A stretch of DNA of 64,000 bases, taken from positions 1 through 64,000 of the forward strand of contig JANYDK010000116.1 of the NCBI GenBank assembly GCA_025363655.1. The letters are read 5' to 3'. This document shows positions 8,601 to 17,130 of the stretch, piece by piece; within the stretch, counting starts at the first letter, position 1, and the number at the start of each line of letters is the position of its first letter. The translations under genes were made by a program, and so were the position numbers. This DNA comes from Deltaproteobacteria bacterium (GTDB lineage Bacteria > Myxococcota_A > Polyangia > Polyangiales > JADJMO01). Below the pieces are notes generated by a model, which did not search any database, was not told the DNA's origin, and saw only the letters and a program-made list of their open reading frames with translations.

Positions 8601-11600
8601 ATGCCGGTCAAGGTCGAGTGCGAGTCGTGCAAGGCGCCGTATACGATCGACGAGCGCCGCATTCCCGCCGCAGGCTTGCGTGTCCGCTGTCCGAAGTGCG
8701 CGAAGACCTTCGTCATCAAGAAGCCCTCTGACGCCGAAGCTGCGCCGCCGCCGCCGTCGCCGCCGCCGTCCGATCTCGACCTCGATCTCCCCGCAGTTCC
8801 GCAGGCGCGCACGGCGCCGATCGGTGGTCGGAGGCCGGCGGCGACGATCGCCTTCGCGGGTGCGCCCGGTGCGCTGCCGGGAGCGCCGTCGGTTCCGAGC
8901 TTCGCCAACAAACCGATCGCGGCGCCGCCAAAGCCCGCAGCGCCCGCTCCTCCACCGGACGATCTCGAGCTCGATCTCCCCGTGCCGGTGCGCGCGCCGA
9001 CCGCGAAGGCGACGGCACCGGCGGCTCCGCAAGCGAGGCCAGTACCCGCGCCGCCGACGCCCGCAGCACCGGCAGCACCGACCGCGCCAGCGACGGCGGC
9101 TGTGGGACGCGCGGCCCTGAAGGGGACTCAAGTCGGCCTCGGTGCGTTTCTTCCCAAGGTCGCGGGGCCGACGACGCCGACCACCTCGGTCGACGATTTT
9201 CCGGCGATGCGTGGCAACGAAGTGCCGGCGCCGCCCGCCGATCTGGGCGACGATTTGCCGGCCCCGCGCAACGCGCCGCCCGCGAAGAAAGAGTCGTTCG
9301 ACGATCTGGAGCTCCCCAGCCCGGTCGCGAGGGCCGCGCCTGCCGCCACTCGCAAGCCGACGCCCGGTGCTGATTTGCCGCTTCCGAAGGCTCCGCGCGG
9401 CGGTGATGCGTTCGGCGATTTGCCAGCGACTCGTGGCGCCGATCTGCCTTCGCCACGTGCGGCGAGTCATGGGGCCGATTTGCCTGCGCCGCGTGGTCTC
9501 GGCGTGGCCGATCTTCCCGCGACGCGTGGACCGGGCGTCGATCTTCCGGCGACCCGTGGACGGCCGGGGCCGCCGCCGCGTCCGCAAGCGCCCAAGGCCG
9601 TCGACTTCGGCGACATCGATCTTCCGTCGGTGTCGAGTGGAGCCGATCTTCCCGCGCGTCGTGGTCATGATGCCTTCGGCGAGCTCGATCTCCCGGACGT
9701 CGCTGGCGTCGGATTGCCCGAGGTGCAGAGCGCCGGGCTCCCCGCGTTGCAGACGGCAGGGCTTCCGTCACCGACGATTCAAGGTCCGGGCTTGCCGATG
9801 CCGATGTCGCCGAGCGCGCAGACGGGCATGGGGAGACCAGGCATCATCGATCTTCCGACGGTCGCTGCGCCGACCGCGCACCTTCCGGCCGTCGCGGGAG
9901 GCGGCGCCTCGATGACGCCGCGCGCGGCCAATCCGAGCGGATCCTTCGAAGGTCTCGGCACCGCGCAGACGGCGGTCGGTGCGGCGTTTCCATCGCAATC
10001 GCAATCGCACCAGAGCATTCCCGCGCCGGGAGGCTTCGGCGAGCTCGAGCTCCCCGGCCCTTCGGGACCGCCCCCTCCCGATCAAGGTTCCGCGCCCGAT
10101 CTCGGACTCCGTGCGGGCACGCCGCATGGCTTCGGCGAGCTCGACTTCGAAGCTCCTCCTGCGAAGCCGGCCTCGTCGACGAGCTCGGGGATGGGCTTCG
10201 GCGAGCTCGATCTCGGCTCACCGGGCCCCGACTTCGGCGCGTCGTCTGGCGCATCGACGAGGAGCGGCGGTGATCACGGCGGCTTCGACGCCGATCCGCT
10301 CGCGGGGCTGGGCGAACCGGCGCGTGGTGCCGACAAATCGAACATGGGCTTCGGCGAAGTCGACCTCGGCGGCGGTAGCCCGGCGGGCGAGGACGACATG
10401 GAGTTCGGCGCCATCCCGCAAGCCGGTGGCAGCGGCGCCGGCAGCGAATTTTCCCCGGATTCACGCGGTTTCGGCGAGGCGCCGTTGCCGAGGCCACGCA
10501 CCGCGACGACGGCCGACGAGGCCAAGCCGAAGAAGCCCTCTCGCATCGGGCGCTACGTGCTCGGCTTCTTCGCGATCGCGGCGCTCGCCGGCGCGGGGCT
10601 CGAGTTCACCAAGCACGGCGCGTTCTTCCGCAACGACGTCGTCGATCGGCTCAACGGCGAGAAATACGCGAGCACCACCACGACCGCGATCACGCGGACG
10701 CGGCAGGCCTTCGGTGAGGACATCGGGACCAAGGCGGCCGAGGCGGTGCGCACGCTCGATCAAGACGTCGACGGTGCTCCGCGCTACGCGCCGCTCCTCG
10801 CCTTCGCGGCCTACGCCAATTTCGCCCAGCAATTGCGCTTCGGGAAGGACGCCACGCTCGACGCCAAGGGGCGACGCCTCCTCGAGCGAGTCGCGCTCGA
10901 CGTCCCCGCCAAGAAGCTCGCCGAAGCGACGCGCGACGTCGTCGCCGGTCAGCCGGGGAGCGCGCGGGCGACGTTGCAGAGCCTCGTCTCGGGTGAGTTC
11001 AAGATCGAAGCGACGGTCACCCTCGGCGAGCTGGAGCTCCGCGAGAAGAAAGGGAAGGAAGCGGTCGCTGCATGGACGCAGGCGAAGGCCGCCGAGGACT
11101 CGGCGCGCACGCGCACCGGTCTGATGCGCGCCTACGACCTCTCCGCCGACTACGAAAAGGCGAAGAAAGAGGCCGTCGATCTCGCGAAGAAGTTCCCGAA
11201 GAACGTCTCGTCGCGACTGCTCCTCGCGCGCTATGCGTGGGATCAGGCGAAGGACGAAAAAGAGGCGCTGCGCTGGCTCGACGAGCTGAAGAAGCCCGAC
11301 ATCGCCGGCACCGCCTCCCCGCAAGATCTCGTCGACGCCGGCACGCTGCGCGGCAACCTGCTCCTCGAGCGGGGTCGAGTCACCGACGCGCGCGCGGCCT
11401 TCGAGGCGGCGGTGGCGGCGGCGAAGGGTTTGCCGACGCCGCTGGCGCAGCTCGGCCTCGGTGAAGTCGACATGGCGGCTGGTCAGTACGCCTCGGCGAT
11501 TGCCCACTTCAACGCCGCGTCGCAGGCGATGCCCGAGCTGACGCAAGCGAAGATCGGCGTCGCGCGCGCGAAGCTGAAGCAAGAGATTCCCGCCGAGGCG

Positions 11601-12992
11601 AAGAGCGTCCTCTCGCCGCTGAAAGACCCGAAATTTGCCGGCGAAATTGGCTTCTGGCTCGGTCAGGCGGAAGAGAAGCTCTCGCCGGACAAGCCGGGCG
11701 AGGCGATGAAAATCTACGAGGGCGCGATCAAGGCGCAGCCGAGCGAGCCGAAGGCGTACATCGCGCTCGCCAAGTTGCAGGCCAAGGTCGGTCGCACGGA
11801 AGACGCGGCGAGCACGCTGGCGCAGGCCCTGAAGGCCGTGCCTCCGAGCGACAAGCTCCACCTCGCGGTCGGTCAGCTCAAGTACTCGCAGTCGAAGTAC
11901 GAGGACGCGCTCGCCGAGTACGAGCAAGCCCTCACCATCCAGCCCGAGAACTTGGAGGCCCTCTTCGAGAAGGGGCGCGCCCTCCTTCGCACCGGGCCGA
12001 AGGGACTCGAAGACGGCAAGTCGGTGCTCGATCAGGTCGAAAAGAAAGACCCGAAGTACCCGAATCTCGCGCTCGAAATGGGCTTTTATTACCTGCACAC
12101 CAATCAGCTCGCCGAGGCGCTCAAGCGCTACCAAGGCGCGCTCGATGCGGCGCCCAACGACATCGACGTCAAGCTCAACGTCGGCATCGCGATGGTCGAG
12201 TCGAACAATCCCGACGCCGAGCAGACGTTGCGCGACGTGCTCGACAAGTGCCCGACCGGATCGACCTCGCCGGACTTCTGCATCACCGAGACGCGTCACT
12301 ACCTCGGGCGCGCGCTCCTCAATCGCGGTGCGGTGACGGACGCGGTCGTGTTCCTCAAGCAGGCCGTCGAGAAGAGCGACTCCAACGCCAACTACCATCT
12401 CTATTTCGGCTGGGCCCTCGAGGAGGCGCAGCGCTTCGACGACGCCGAGCTCGAGATCAATCGCACGCTCGAGCTCGACAAGTCGAAATCCGAGGCCTAC
12501 TGGCTTCGCGGGGAAATTCTCGCGCGAAAGGGCATGTTCAAGGACGCCATCGACACCGCGACGATCGCGCTCAAGCAGAATCCGTCGATCTACGCCGCCC
12601 ACGCGACCATCGCCTTCAGCATGAAGTCACTCGGCCAGGAGACCGATTCGATCGGTGAGTTCCGCAAGGCGATCGACGGCGATCCGCGCAACCCGCAATC
12701 GCCTTGGTGGCGCTACCAAATCGCCGACATCTATTACCACCAAGCGGCGACGACGAAGGCGGCGGCCGAAATCAAAGAGTGCGTGGCGCAGGCGTCGAGC
12801 AAGGACCCGGCGCCGAGTTGGTTGCCGAAGGCGTACTTCTATCTCGGCGAGTCGGTTCGCTACACCGACAAGGAAGAAGCGAAGAAGGCGTACCGCACGT
12901 ACCTCGAGAAGTCCGTCGGCGGCAGCGATCCGGCGCGTGGAGAAGCACGGGCAGCGCTCGCCGAGCTCGGCGCGCCTTACGTCGGTCCCTGA
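8601..12992 (+). CDS. zinc-ribbon, single-pass, TPR-repeat protein (gliding-motility GltI-like layout)
   Basis: 1463 residues; ATG preceded by GGGAG six bases upstream. Residues 1-40 form an MJ0042-type zinc ribbon (CESC ... CPKC followed by AKTFVIKK). A roughly 600-residue Pro/Ala-rich region follows with two families of degenerate repeats: DLPATRG/DLPAPRG units and later GFGELDL units. A single membrane span comes next (YVLGFFAIAALAGAGLEF) and then about 800 residues of TPR helices (for example YEDALAEYEQALTIQPENLE). Zinc ribbon in the cytoplasm and TPR domain in the periplasm is the predicted topology. Myxococcus gliding proteins such as GltI share the ribbon plus TPR plan, but the similarity is architectural and function is inferred. 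It abuts a convergent lipoprotein gene with no spacer. Confidence 0.85.
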   Translation: MPVKVECESCKAPYTIDERRIPAAGLRVRCPKCAKTFVIKKPSDAEAAPPPPSPPPSDLDLDLPAVPQARTAPIGGRRPAATIAFAGAPGALPGAPSVPSFANKPIAAPPKPAAPAPPPDDLELDLPVPVRAPTAKATAPAAPQARPVPAPPTPAAPAAPTAPATAAVGRAALKGTQVGLGAFLPKVAGPTTPTTSVDDFPAMRGNEVPAPPADLGDDLPAPRNAPPAKKESFDDLELPSPVARAAPAATRKPTPGADLPLPKAPRGGDAFGDLPATRGADLPSPRAASHGADLPAPRGLGVADLPATRGPGVDLPATRGRPGPPPRPQAPKAVDFGDIDLPSVSSGADLPARRGHDAFGELDLPDVAGVGLPEVQSAGLPALQTAGLPSPTIQGPGLPMPMSPSAQTGMGRPGIIDLPTVAAPTAHLPAVAGGGASMTPRAANPSGSFEGLGTAQTAVGAAFPSQSQSHQSIPAPGGFGELELPGPSGPPPPDQGSAPDLGLRAGTPHGFGELDFEAPPAKPASSTSSGMGFGELDLGSPGPDFGASSGASTRSGGDHGGFDADPLAGLGEPARGADKSNMGFGEVDLGGGSPAGEDDMEFGAIPQAGGSGAGSEFSPDSRGFGEAPLPRPRTATTADEAKPKKPSRIGRYVLGFFAIAALAGAGLEFTKHGAFFRNDVVDRLNGEKYASTTTTAITRTRQAFGEDIGTKAAEAVRTLDQDVDGAPRYAPLLAFAAYANFAQQLRFGKDATLDAKGRRLLERVALDVPAKKLAEATRDVVAGQPGSARATLQSLVSGEFKIEATVTLGELELREKKGKEAVAAWTQAKAAEDSARTRTGLMRAYDLSADYEKAKKEAVDLAKKFPKNVSSRLLLARYAWDQAKDEKEALRWLDELKKPDIAGTASPQDLVDAGTLRGNLLLERGRVTDARAAFEAAVAAAKGLPTPLAQLGLGEVDMAAGQYASAIAHFNAASQAMPELTQAKIGVARAKLKQEIPAEAKSVLSPLKDPKFAGEIGFWLGQAEEKLSPDKPGEAMKIYEGAIKAQPSEPKAYIALAKLQAKVGRTEDAASTLAQALKAVPPSDKLHLAVGQLKYSQSKYEDALAEYEQALTIQPENLEALFEKGRALLRTGPKGLEDGKSVLDQVEKKDPKYPNLALEMGFYYLHTNQLAEALKRYQGALDAAPNDIDVKLNVGIAMVESNNPDAEQTLRDVLDKCPTGSTSPDFCITETRHYLGRALLNRGAVTDAVVFLKQAVEKSDSNANYHLYFGWALEEAQRFDDAELEINRTLELDKSKSEAYWLRGEILARKGMFKDAIDTATIALKQNPSIYAAHATIAFSMKSLGQETDSIGEFRKAIDGDPRNPQSPWWRYQIADIYYHQAATTKAAAEIKECVAQASSKDPAPSWLPKAYFYLGESVRYTDKEEAKKAYRTYLEKSVGGSDPARGEARAALAELGAPYVGP
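9190..10350 (+). repeat. coding repeats DLPxxRG and GFGE(L/V)DL
   Basis: In the linker of the zinc-ribbon/TPR protein, at least nine copies of a Asp-Leu-Pro-x-x-Arg unit (nucleotides about 9200-9660) are followed by about seven copies of a Phe-Gly-Glu-(Leu/Val)-Asp-(Leu/Phe) unit (about 9675-10370). Spacing is irregular, so these look like short binding motifs in a disordered tether rather than a folded tandem repeat. Confidence 0.75.
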
Positions 12993-13841
12993 CTATTCGC
13001 AGGTACGAATCGACACCGCGTCGATGAAGGGGCTGTGATCCCACGCCGAGCCGGGCGTGGTGTCGACGATGCGCAGCAGCGTGCTGTCGCCGAGCGCGAC
13101 GAAGGTCATCGTCTTCGTCTGCCAGCCGTCGTCCGACTTACGATCGAACGTACGCACGGCAGCCGCGACCTCGACGCGCACGGCGGTCGTCGATGGACCG
13201 GCATTTTTCTCGTCGGTGAGCGCGAAGCGCAATCGGTAACGCGCGCCGACGACGGTAGGAAAGCGCTGTTCGACGTAGTCGTCGGCGGTGCCATCGGCGT
13301 TGAGACAGATCGCTTGCACGCCATCGAGGTGACGTGGATGAGTGACGCCGCCCGGCGCGCCATTCTCGATCCAGAATCGGTTCCAAGCGCCGACCGCGTG
13401 GAGCGTAAATCCCGGGAGAAACGCGCCATCGTTCGAATACTTGGTGCTGTCGCGACCGATTGCCGGGAGCTCGAAGTCGCCGTTCACCATCAGCTCGTCG
13501 CCAATCGGGGTGCACTCGCCGTCGCCGTGATCGCTCGTCCCATCGAGCGCGTCGGTCCCATCGGTCCCGTCGCTCCCGCCCGATTCTCCGACGGCCGTCA
13601 CTGCGTCACGGCTCGCGTCGAGGCCGAGCTCGATCGCCGTGTCGGTCGTGACGTCACTCTCCATCCCGGCATCGTCCTCGGGCGTCGTCACCGAAGTCTC
13701 CGCGCTCGAGGCTGGGGCAGCGTCGGTCACACTGGTTTCACCGCGGTCGGCCACGCCGAGGCCACCCGTCGGCAGCGAGCACGCGAACGCGCCTGCCGAG
13801 AGGACCGCCACGAGAGCGAAACGCGACGAATGCCACTGCAT
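12993..13841 (-). CDS. lipoprotein with DUF642-like carbohydrate-binding domain
   Basis: 282 residues from the ATG giving MQWHSSRF and a signal peptide that ends AGAFAC, a lipobox. An Asp/Ser/Thr-rich spacer (about 20-110, including GSDGTDGTDALDGTSD) leads to a beta-sandwich domain starting MVNGDFELPAIG and ending FIDAVSIRTC. NGDFE at the start and a C-terminal DAVSI are the signature of DUF642/galactose-binding-like modules found in cell-surface proteins. It is probably outer-membrane anchored and exposed through the flexible spacer; the ligand is unknown. Confidence 0.72.
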   Translation of the reverse strand: MQWHSSRFALVAVLSAGAFACSLPTGGLGVADRGETSVTDAAPASSAETSVTTPEDDAGMESDVTTDTAIELGLDASRDAVTAVGESGGSDGTDGTDALDGTSDHGDGECTPIGDELMVNGDFELPAIGRDSTKYSNDGAFLPGFTLHAVGAWNRFWIENGAPGGVTHPRHLDGVQAICLNADGTADDYVEQRFPTVVGARYRLRFALTDEKNAGPSTTAVRVEVAAAVRTFDRKSDDGWQTKTMTFVALGDSTLLRIVDTTPGSAWDHSPFIDAVSIRTCE

Positions 13842-14026
13842 GTCTCCGGCTCGACGAAGCACATTTTACGCCGTGCGTCGTAAATCGTCGAAGCGCCAAA
13901 ATCCGCTGGTTTTTTCGGTCGATTCGCTTCGCAAGCAGAGGCCTCCGGATGCGACGCTCGTCACCTGGCCGATACGGAGCCCGTGTGCGTCTTTGCGTGT
14001 CGCCAAAGATTGCTGCGCAGCTTGGT

Positions 14027-14060
14027 CGTCCGGTCGATCTCGCCCGCTCGGTCGCCGGAC
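14027..14060. repeat. GGCGACCGAGCG palindromic element, near-complete copy
   Basis: 34 bases. Reverse-complemented it reads GTCCGGCGACCGAGCG, G, GCGAGATCGACCGGACG, differing from the copy at 23465-23499 only in the loop (G instead of AA). It lies in the intergenic region upstream of the cyclic-nucleotide-binding gene. Confidence 0.8.
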
Positions 14061-14104
14061 TGACAACCCCCCAGGGGTGGGTTTTCGGGTAACCTCGCGG
14101 CTCG

Positions 14105-14602
14105 ATGGTCGCGTCGCCCACCGCCTCCCCCGAGCCGTCCGTGGATCGGGAGGAGCAAATCGCGAAGATTCAGCTCTTCGCGGGCCTGCGCGCCGAGGCG
14201 CTGAAGTTGGTCGCGCAAGTGGCGATCGAAGAGTCGCACGCGGTCGGCACCGTCATTTTCAAGCACGGCGACGTCGGCGAGAAGCTCTACGTCATCGTCG
14301 AAGGTCGCGTGCGCATCACGCGCGAAGTGCAGGGGATGGGCGAAGAGGCGCTCGCCATCGTCGGTCCCGGCGAGGTCTTCGGCGAGATGGCCCTGCTCGA
14401 CGACTCGGTGCGCTCGGCGACGGCTCGGGTCCACGAGCGTGCCGTCCTCCTCGCGATCCACCGCGATGCCTTCGAAGATCTCCTCTTCGTCCACAAGGAC
14501 CTCGCCTACGAGGTGCTGTGGAACGTCGTGCGGATGCTCACCCGGCGCCTGCGCGAGACGAACGATCGCTTCGCGATGCTCTCGTTCGCCAACAAATTCT
14601 AG
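14105..14602 (+). CDS. stand-alone cyclic-nucleotide-binding domain protein
   Basis: 165 residues, essentially one cNMP-binding beta-barrel (about 25-140) with GEKLYVIVEGRVRI and the phosphate-binding cassette FGEMALLDDSVRSATARV. The Glu and Arg that contact cAMP in CRP-type cassettes are present, so ligand binding is plausible. There is no helix-turn-helix and no kinase or channel domain. It probably acts as a cyclic-nucleotide-responsive adaptor; the partner is unknown. The ribosome site is weak. Confidence 0.82.
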   Translation: MVASPTASPEPSVDREEQIAKIQLFAGLRAEALKLVAQVAIEESHAVGTVIFKHGDVGEKLYVIVEGRVRITREVQGMGEEALAIVGPGEVFGEMALLDDSVRSATARVHERAVLLAIHRDAFEDLLFVHKDLAYEVLWNVVRMLTRRLRETNDRFAMLSFANKF

Positions 14603-14606
14603 GTCG

Positions 14607-14640
14607 CTTCGGTCAGTCGCGCTTCGCTCGGTTGCCGAAG
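14607..14640. repeat. palindromic element between convergent genes
   Basis: A CTTCGG/CCGAAG outer stem encloses GCGCTTCGCTCGGTTGC, the same core as the family member at 23465-23499. It sits exactly between the stop codons of two convergent genes (14602 and 14641). Confidence 0.7.
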
Positions 14641-15786
14641 CTACTTCGGCTTCTTCTTGTCGAGCTCTTGGCGCGCCAGCTTGGCGACCTGGGCGGAGAC
14701 GTTCTTCGATTTCGCCAGCTTCTTCAGCTCGTCCTGACGCATGTGCGGAAGCAGGCGGAGCGAGATCGAGATCGGCGTCTTCGGATTGCCCACCAGGTTG
14801 AATTTGATCTGGTGCGATTTCGTGAACTCACCGTTGTTGCCGATGAGGCGGAGGACGTCTTCGCTGACGGCGCGGCTGGCGGCGAAGTTGGCGACCTCGG
14901 TCTCCTGGATGAGGGGACTGCGGATGACGGCTTGCGCGACGAGGCGGTTCTTGTCGCGCACGAGGAGCGTGCGAGACGAGGCATTGCCGAGCATGGCGGT
15001 GCGGATCTTCTGCGACACCGTCATGTTGCGGATGCGTTGGTCGAGGGGGAGGGCTCGTTCATCGAGGACCTCTTTGCCTTCGTCGTCTTCTTTGACGATC
15101 GAGAGCGCGGCGCCGGGCTCCGCGTCGATGGCGTCGGCGGCCTCTTGCGCCTCGCGGAAGAGAATGTCGTCGGGCGACGGCTCGGCGTCGGGCGCGAGGA
15201 TGAGCTCGTCGACGATGGCCTCGGCTGCCTCACGAAAGGCGGGAATTCCCAGTATTTTCCCGTTGCGCACGGCGAGGTCGAGCACGCGGTCGGCGGTCGA
15301 CATGCGCGTCCGCTTGTTCATGTAGAGCGCTTCGATGATCGTCGGATGCTGGAGCAGACGCTCCTCGTTGACCGCCACCAGCTCGGTCACCGGCTCGTTG
15401 CCGTGCTTGGCGAGGTAGCTGATGGCATCCATCGGCACCGCCGGGTGCATGACGATTTTTTCGACGATGCCGACGTCGTCGACATAGAGCTCGGCAACGA
15501 CGGTCAGCACGTTGGCGGGAAGATCAGGCGAGGCGAGCGCGCCGTTGATCAGCGGAGGCGGGAGCTTGGCCAGCGTCGCGCGCGCGGTCTCGGCGACGAC
15601 CTGTTCGACGTGCGCGAGCCCTCCACGTGCGAAGAGGACGACGACCGTCAGCAGCATCTCCGGACGAAGACCGGGCGCGGCGCCCTTGGCCGCCATCATC
15701 CGCATCGGCTGCGGCGTCGCCGGCGCGAGGATGCGTTGCACCGGCGCCGGCAGACCTGCTTGGTCGAACGACAACGTTTCCGCCAT
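14641..15786 (-). CDS. conserved helical-repeat protein of unknown function
   Basis: 381 residues, no signal peptide or membrane span. The sequence is mostly amphipathic helices with recurring units such as YVDDVGIVEKIVMHPAVPMD, VTELVAVNEERLLQHPTIIE and RNRLVAQAVIRSPLIQETEV, reminiscent of HEAT or leucine-rich-variant repeats. A stretch rich in Asp/Glu/Pro (about 205-245) divides two helical halves, and the C-terminus is Lys-rich. This suggests a cytosolic scaffold. It is divergent from coaBC, sharing a 96-bp promoter region. Confidence 0.65.
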   Translation of the reverse strand: MAETLSFDQAGLPAPVQRILAPATPQPMRMMAAKGAAPGLRPEMLLTVVVLFARGGLAHVEQVVAETARATLAKLPPPLINGALASPDLPANVLTVVAELYVDDVGIVEKIVMHPAVPMDAISYLAKHGNEPVTELVAVNEERLLQHPTIIEALYMNKRTRMSTADRVLDLAVRNGKILGIPAFREAAEAIVDELILAPDAEPSPDDILFREAQEAADAIDAEPGAALSIVKEDDEGKEVLDERALPLDQRIRNMTVSQKIRTAMLGNASSRTLLVRDKNRLVAQAVIRSPLIQETEVANFAASRAVSEDVLRLIGNNGEFTKSHQIKFNLVGNPKTPISISLRLLPHMRQDELKKLAKSKNVSAQVAKLARQELDKKKPK

Positions 15787-15882
15787 CGGTCGAGAGTACT
15801 CATAAAGCCAGAGATTGCTCCGCTACTTTGCGCGCTCGCCGGGCCGTTGCGTCGTGCCTCTGCCGCGACCAGCATCCGTTAC

Positions 15883-17130
15883 ATGTCGGACTCGCCTCCG
15901 CGGCTCGATGGCAAGACCGTCGTCCTCTGCGTCACCGGCGGCATCGCTGCCTACAAGGCGGTGGTGGTCGCGCGGCTACTCCTTCAGCGCGGCGCTGCGG
16001 TGCAACCGGTGGTCACGCGTTCGGGCGCTCGCTTCGTCGGCAAGGTCACGCTCAGCGGCATCTGCGGGCGGCCGGTCCTCGACGACATGTGGGACCCGAA
16101 ATTTCCCGGGGAGGCGCACGTCGCCTTGGCCGATCAAGCCGATGCGATCGCGATCGTGCCCGCCACCGCCGACGTGCTCGCGCGGATGGCCGAGGGGCGT
16201 GCCGACGATTTGGTGGCGGCGCTCGCCCTCGTCGCACGAACGCCCCTCGTCGTCGCGCCGGCGATGCACCCGCGGATGTGGGCGCACCCGGCGACGATGC
16301 GCAACGTGGCGACGCTCGGCGCCGATGGACGCGTGATCTTCCTCGGTCCCGTACACGGCGCCGTTGCCAATGGTGACGTCGGCGTCGGTCGCATGGCCGA
16401 GCCGGAAGACATCGTCTCCGCCATCGCCGCCGCCCTGAGACCACGACGCGATCTCGCCGATCGGCACCTCGTCGTCACTGCTGGACCGACCGTCGAAGAT
16501 CTCGATCCGGTGCGCTTCATCGGCAACCGATCGACTGGAAAAATGGGCTTCTCCGTCGCCGCTGCGGCTGCCAAGCGAGGCGCCAGAGTCACCCTCGTCA
16601 CCGGTCCGGTGCACCTCGCGACGCCGCCGGGTGTCGAACGCGTCGACGTGCGGAGCGCGCGCGACATGCAACGGGCGCTCGCCCTCGCCCTCGGCGAAGA
16701 CCTCGGTGGTGCCGACGCCTTGGTGATGGCCGCCGCGGTCGCCGATCATCGCCCGACCGTGGTCGCCGAATCGAAGCAGAAGAAGAGCGCCGACGGCGAT
16801 GGACGTCTCAGCATCGAGCTGTTGAAGAACCCCGATCTGCTCGCCGAAATCGGCGCCACTCGTGGCGAGAGACTCCGGCCAATCCTCGTCGGCTTCGCGG
16901 TCGAGACCGAGGGGCTCGAAGCCTACGCACGGAAGAAGCTCCGAGAAAAAAAGGTCGATTTGGTGGTCGGGAACCTCGCCGCGCATGGCTTCGGGGGTGA
17001 CGACGACGTGGTCTCGTTCGTCGACGAGACCTCGGCGACGGAGCTGCGTGGCACCAAGCTGGCCATCGCCGACGCGCTCCTCGATCGCATCGTGCTCGGC
17101 CTCCGCGTCGGGACGGAGGTCTCGTCATGA
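15883..17130 (+). CDS. coaBC: CoaBC bifunctional CoA-biosynthesis protein with altered CoaC active site
   Basis: 415 residues. The open frame extends far upstream, but homology begins at MSDSPPRLDGKTVVLCVTGGIAAYK. The N-terminal half is the flavoprotein CoaC (4'-phosphopantothenoylcysteine decarboxylase). Its His is kept (PGEAHVALADQAD), but the PAMN motif reads PAMH and the catalytic Cys motif ACGD reads ANGD (before VGVGRM). In E. coli Dfp these are Asn125 and Cys158, both needed for decarboxylation. The C-terminal CoaB synthetase half looks intact: VTAGPTVEDLDPVRFIGN, STGKMG, MAAAVADHRP and a Lys-rich loop. Its stop overlaps the bioA start (ATGA). CoaB activity is expected; CoaC activity is questionable. 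Confidence 0.93.
   Translation: MSDSPPRLDGKTVVLCVTGGIAAYKAVVVARLLLQRGAAVQPVVTRSGARFVGKVTLSGICGRPVLDDMWDPKFPGEAHVALADQADAIAIVPATADVLARMAEGRADDLVAALALVARTPLVVAPAMHPRMWAHPATMRNVATLGADGRVIFLGPVHGAVANGDVGVGRMAEPEDIVSAIAAALRPRRDLADRHLVVTAGPTVEDLDPVRFIGNRSTGKMGFSVAAAAAKRGARVTLVTGPVHLATPPGVERVDVRSARDMQRALALALGEDLGGADALVMAAAVADHRPTVVAESKQKKSADGDGRLSIELLKNPDLLAEIGATRGERLRPILVGFAVETEGLEAYARKKLREKKVDLVVGNLAAHGFGGDDDVVSFVDETSATELRGTKLAIADALLDRIVLGLRVGTEVSS

Noticed and set aside
10461-12602. 713-codon minus-strand frame opposite the TPR region
   Set aside because: Mirror of TPR codons; Leu/Arg/Glu-rich without signal or motif.
13639-15882. 748-codon open stretch upstream of and in frame with coaBC
   Set aside because: It runs antisense to a helical-repeat gene and overlaps the cNMP-binding gene in another frame; its composition (Arg-rich, no domains) is that of GC-rich shadow frames. 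CoaBC homology starts only at 15883.
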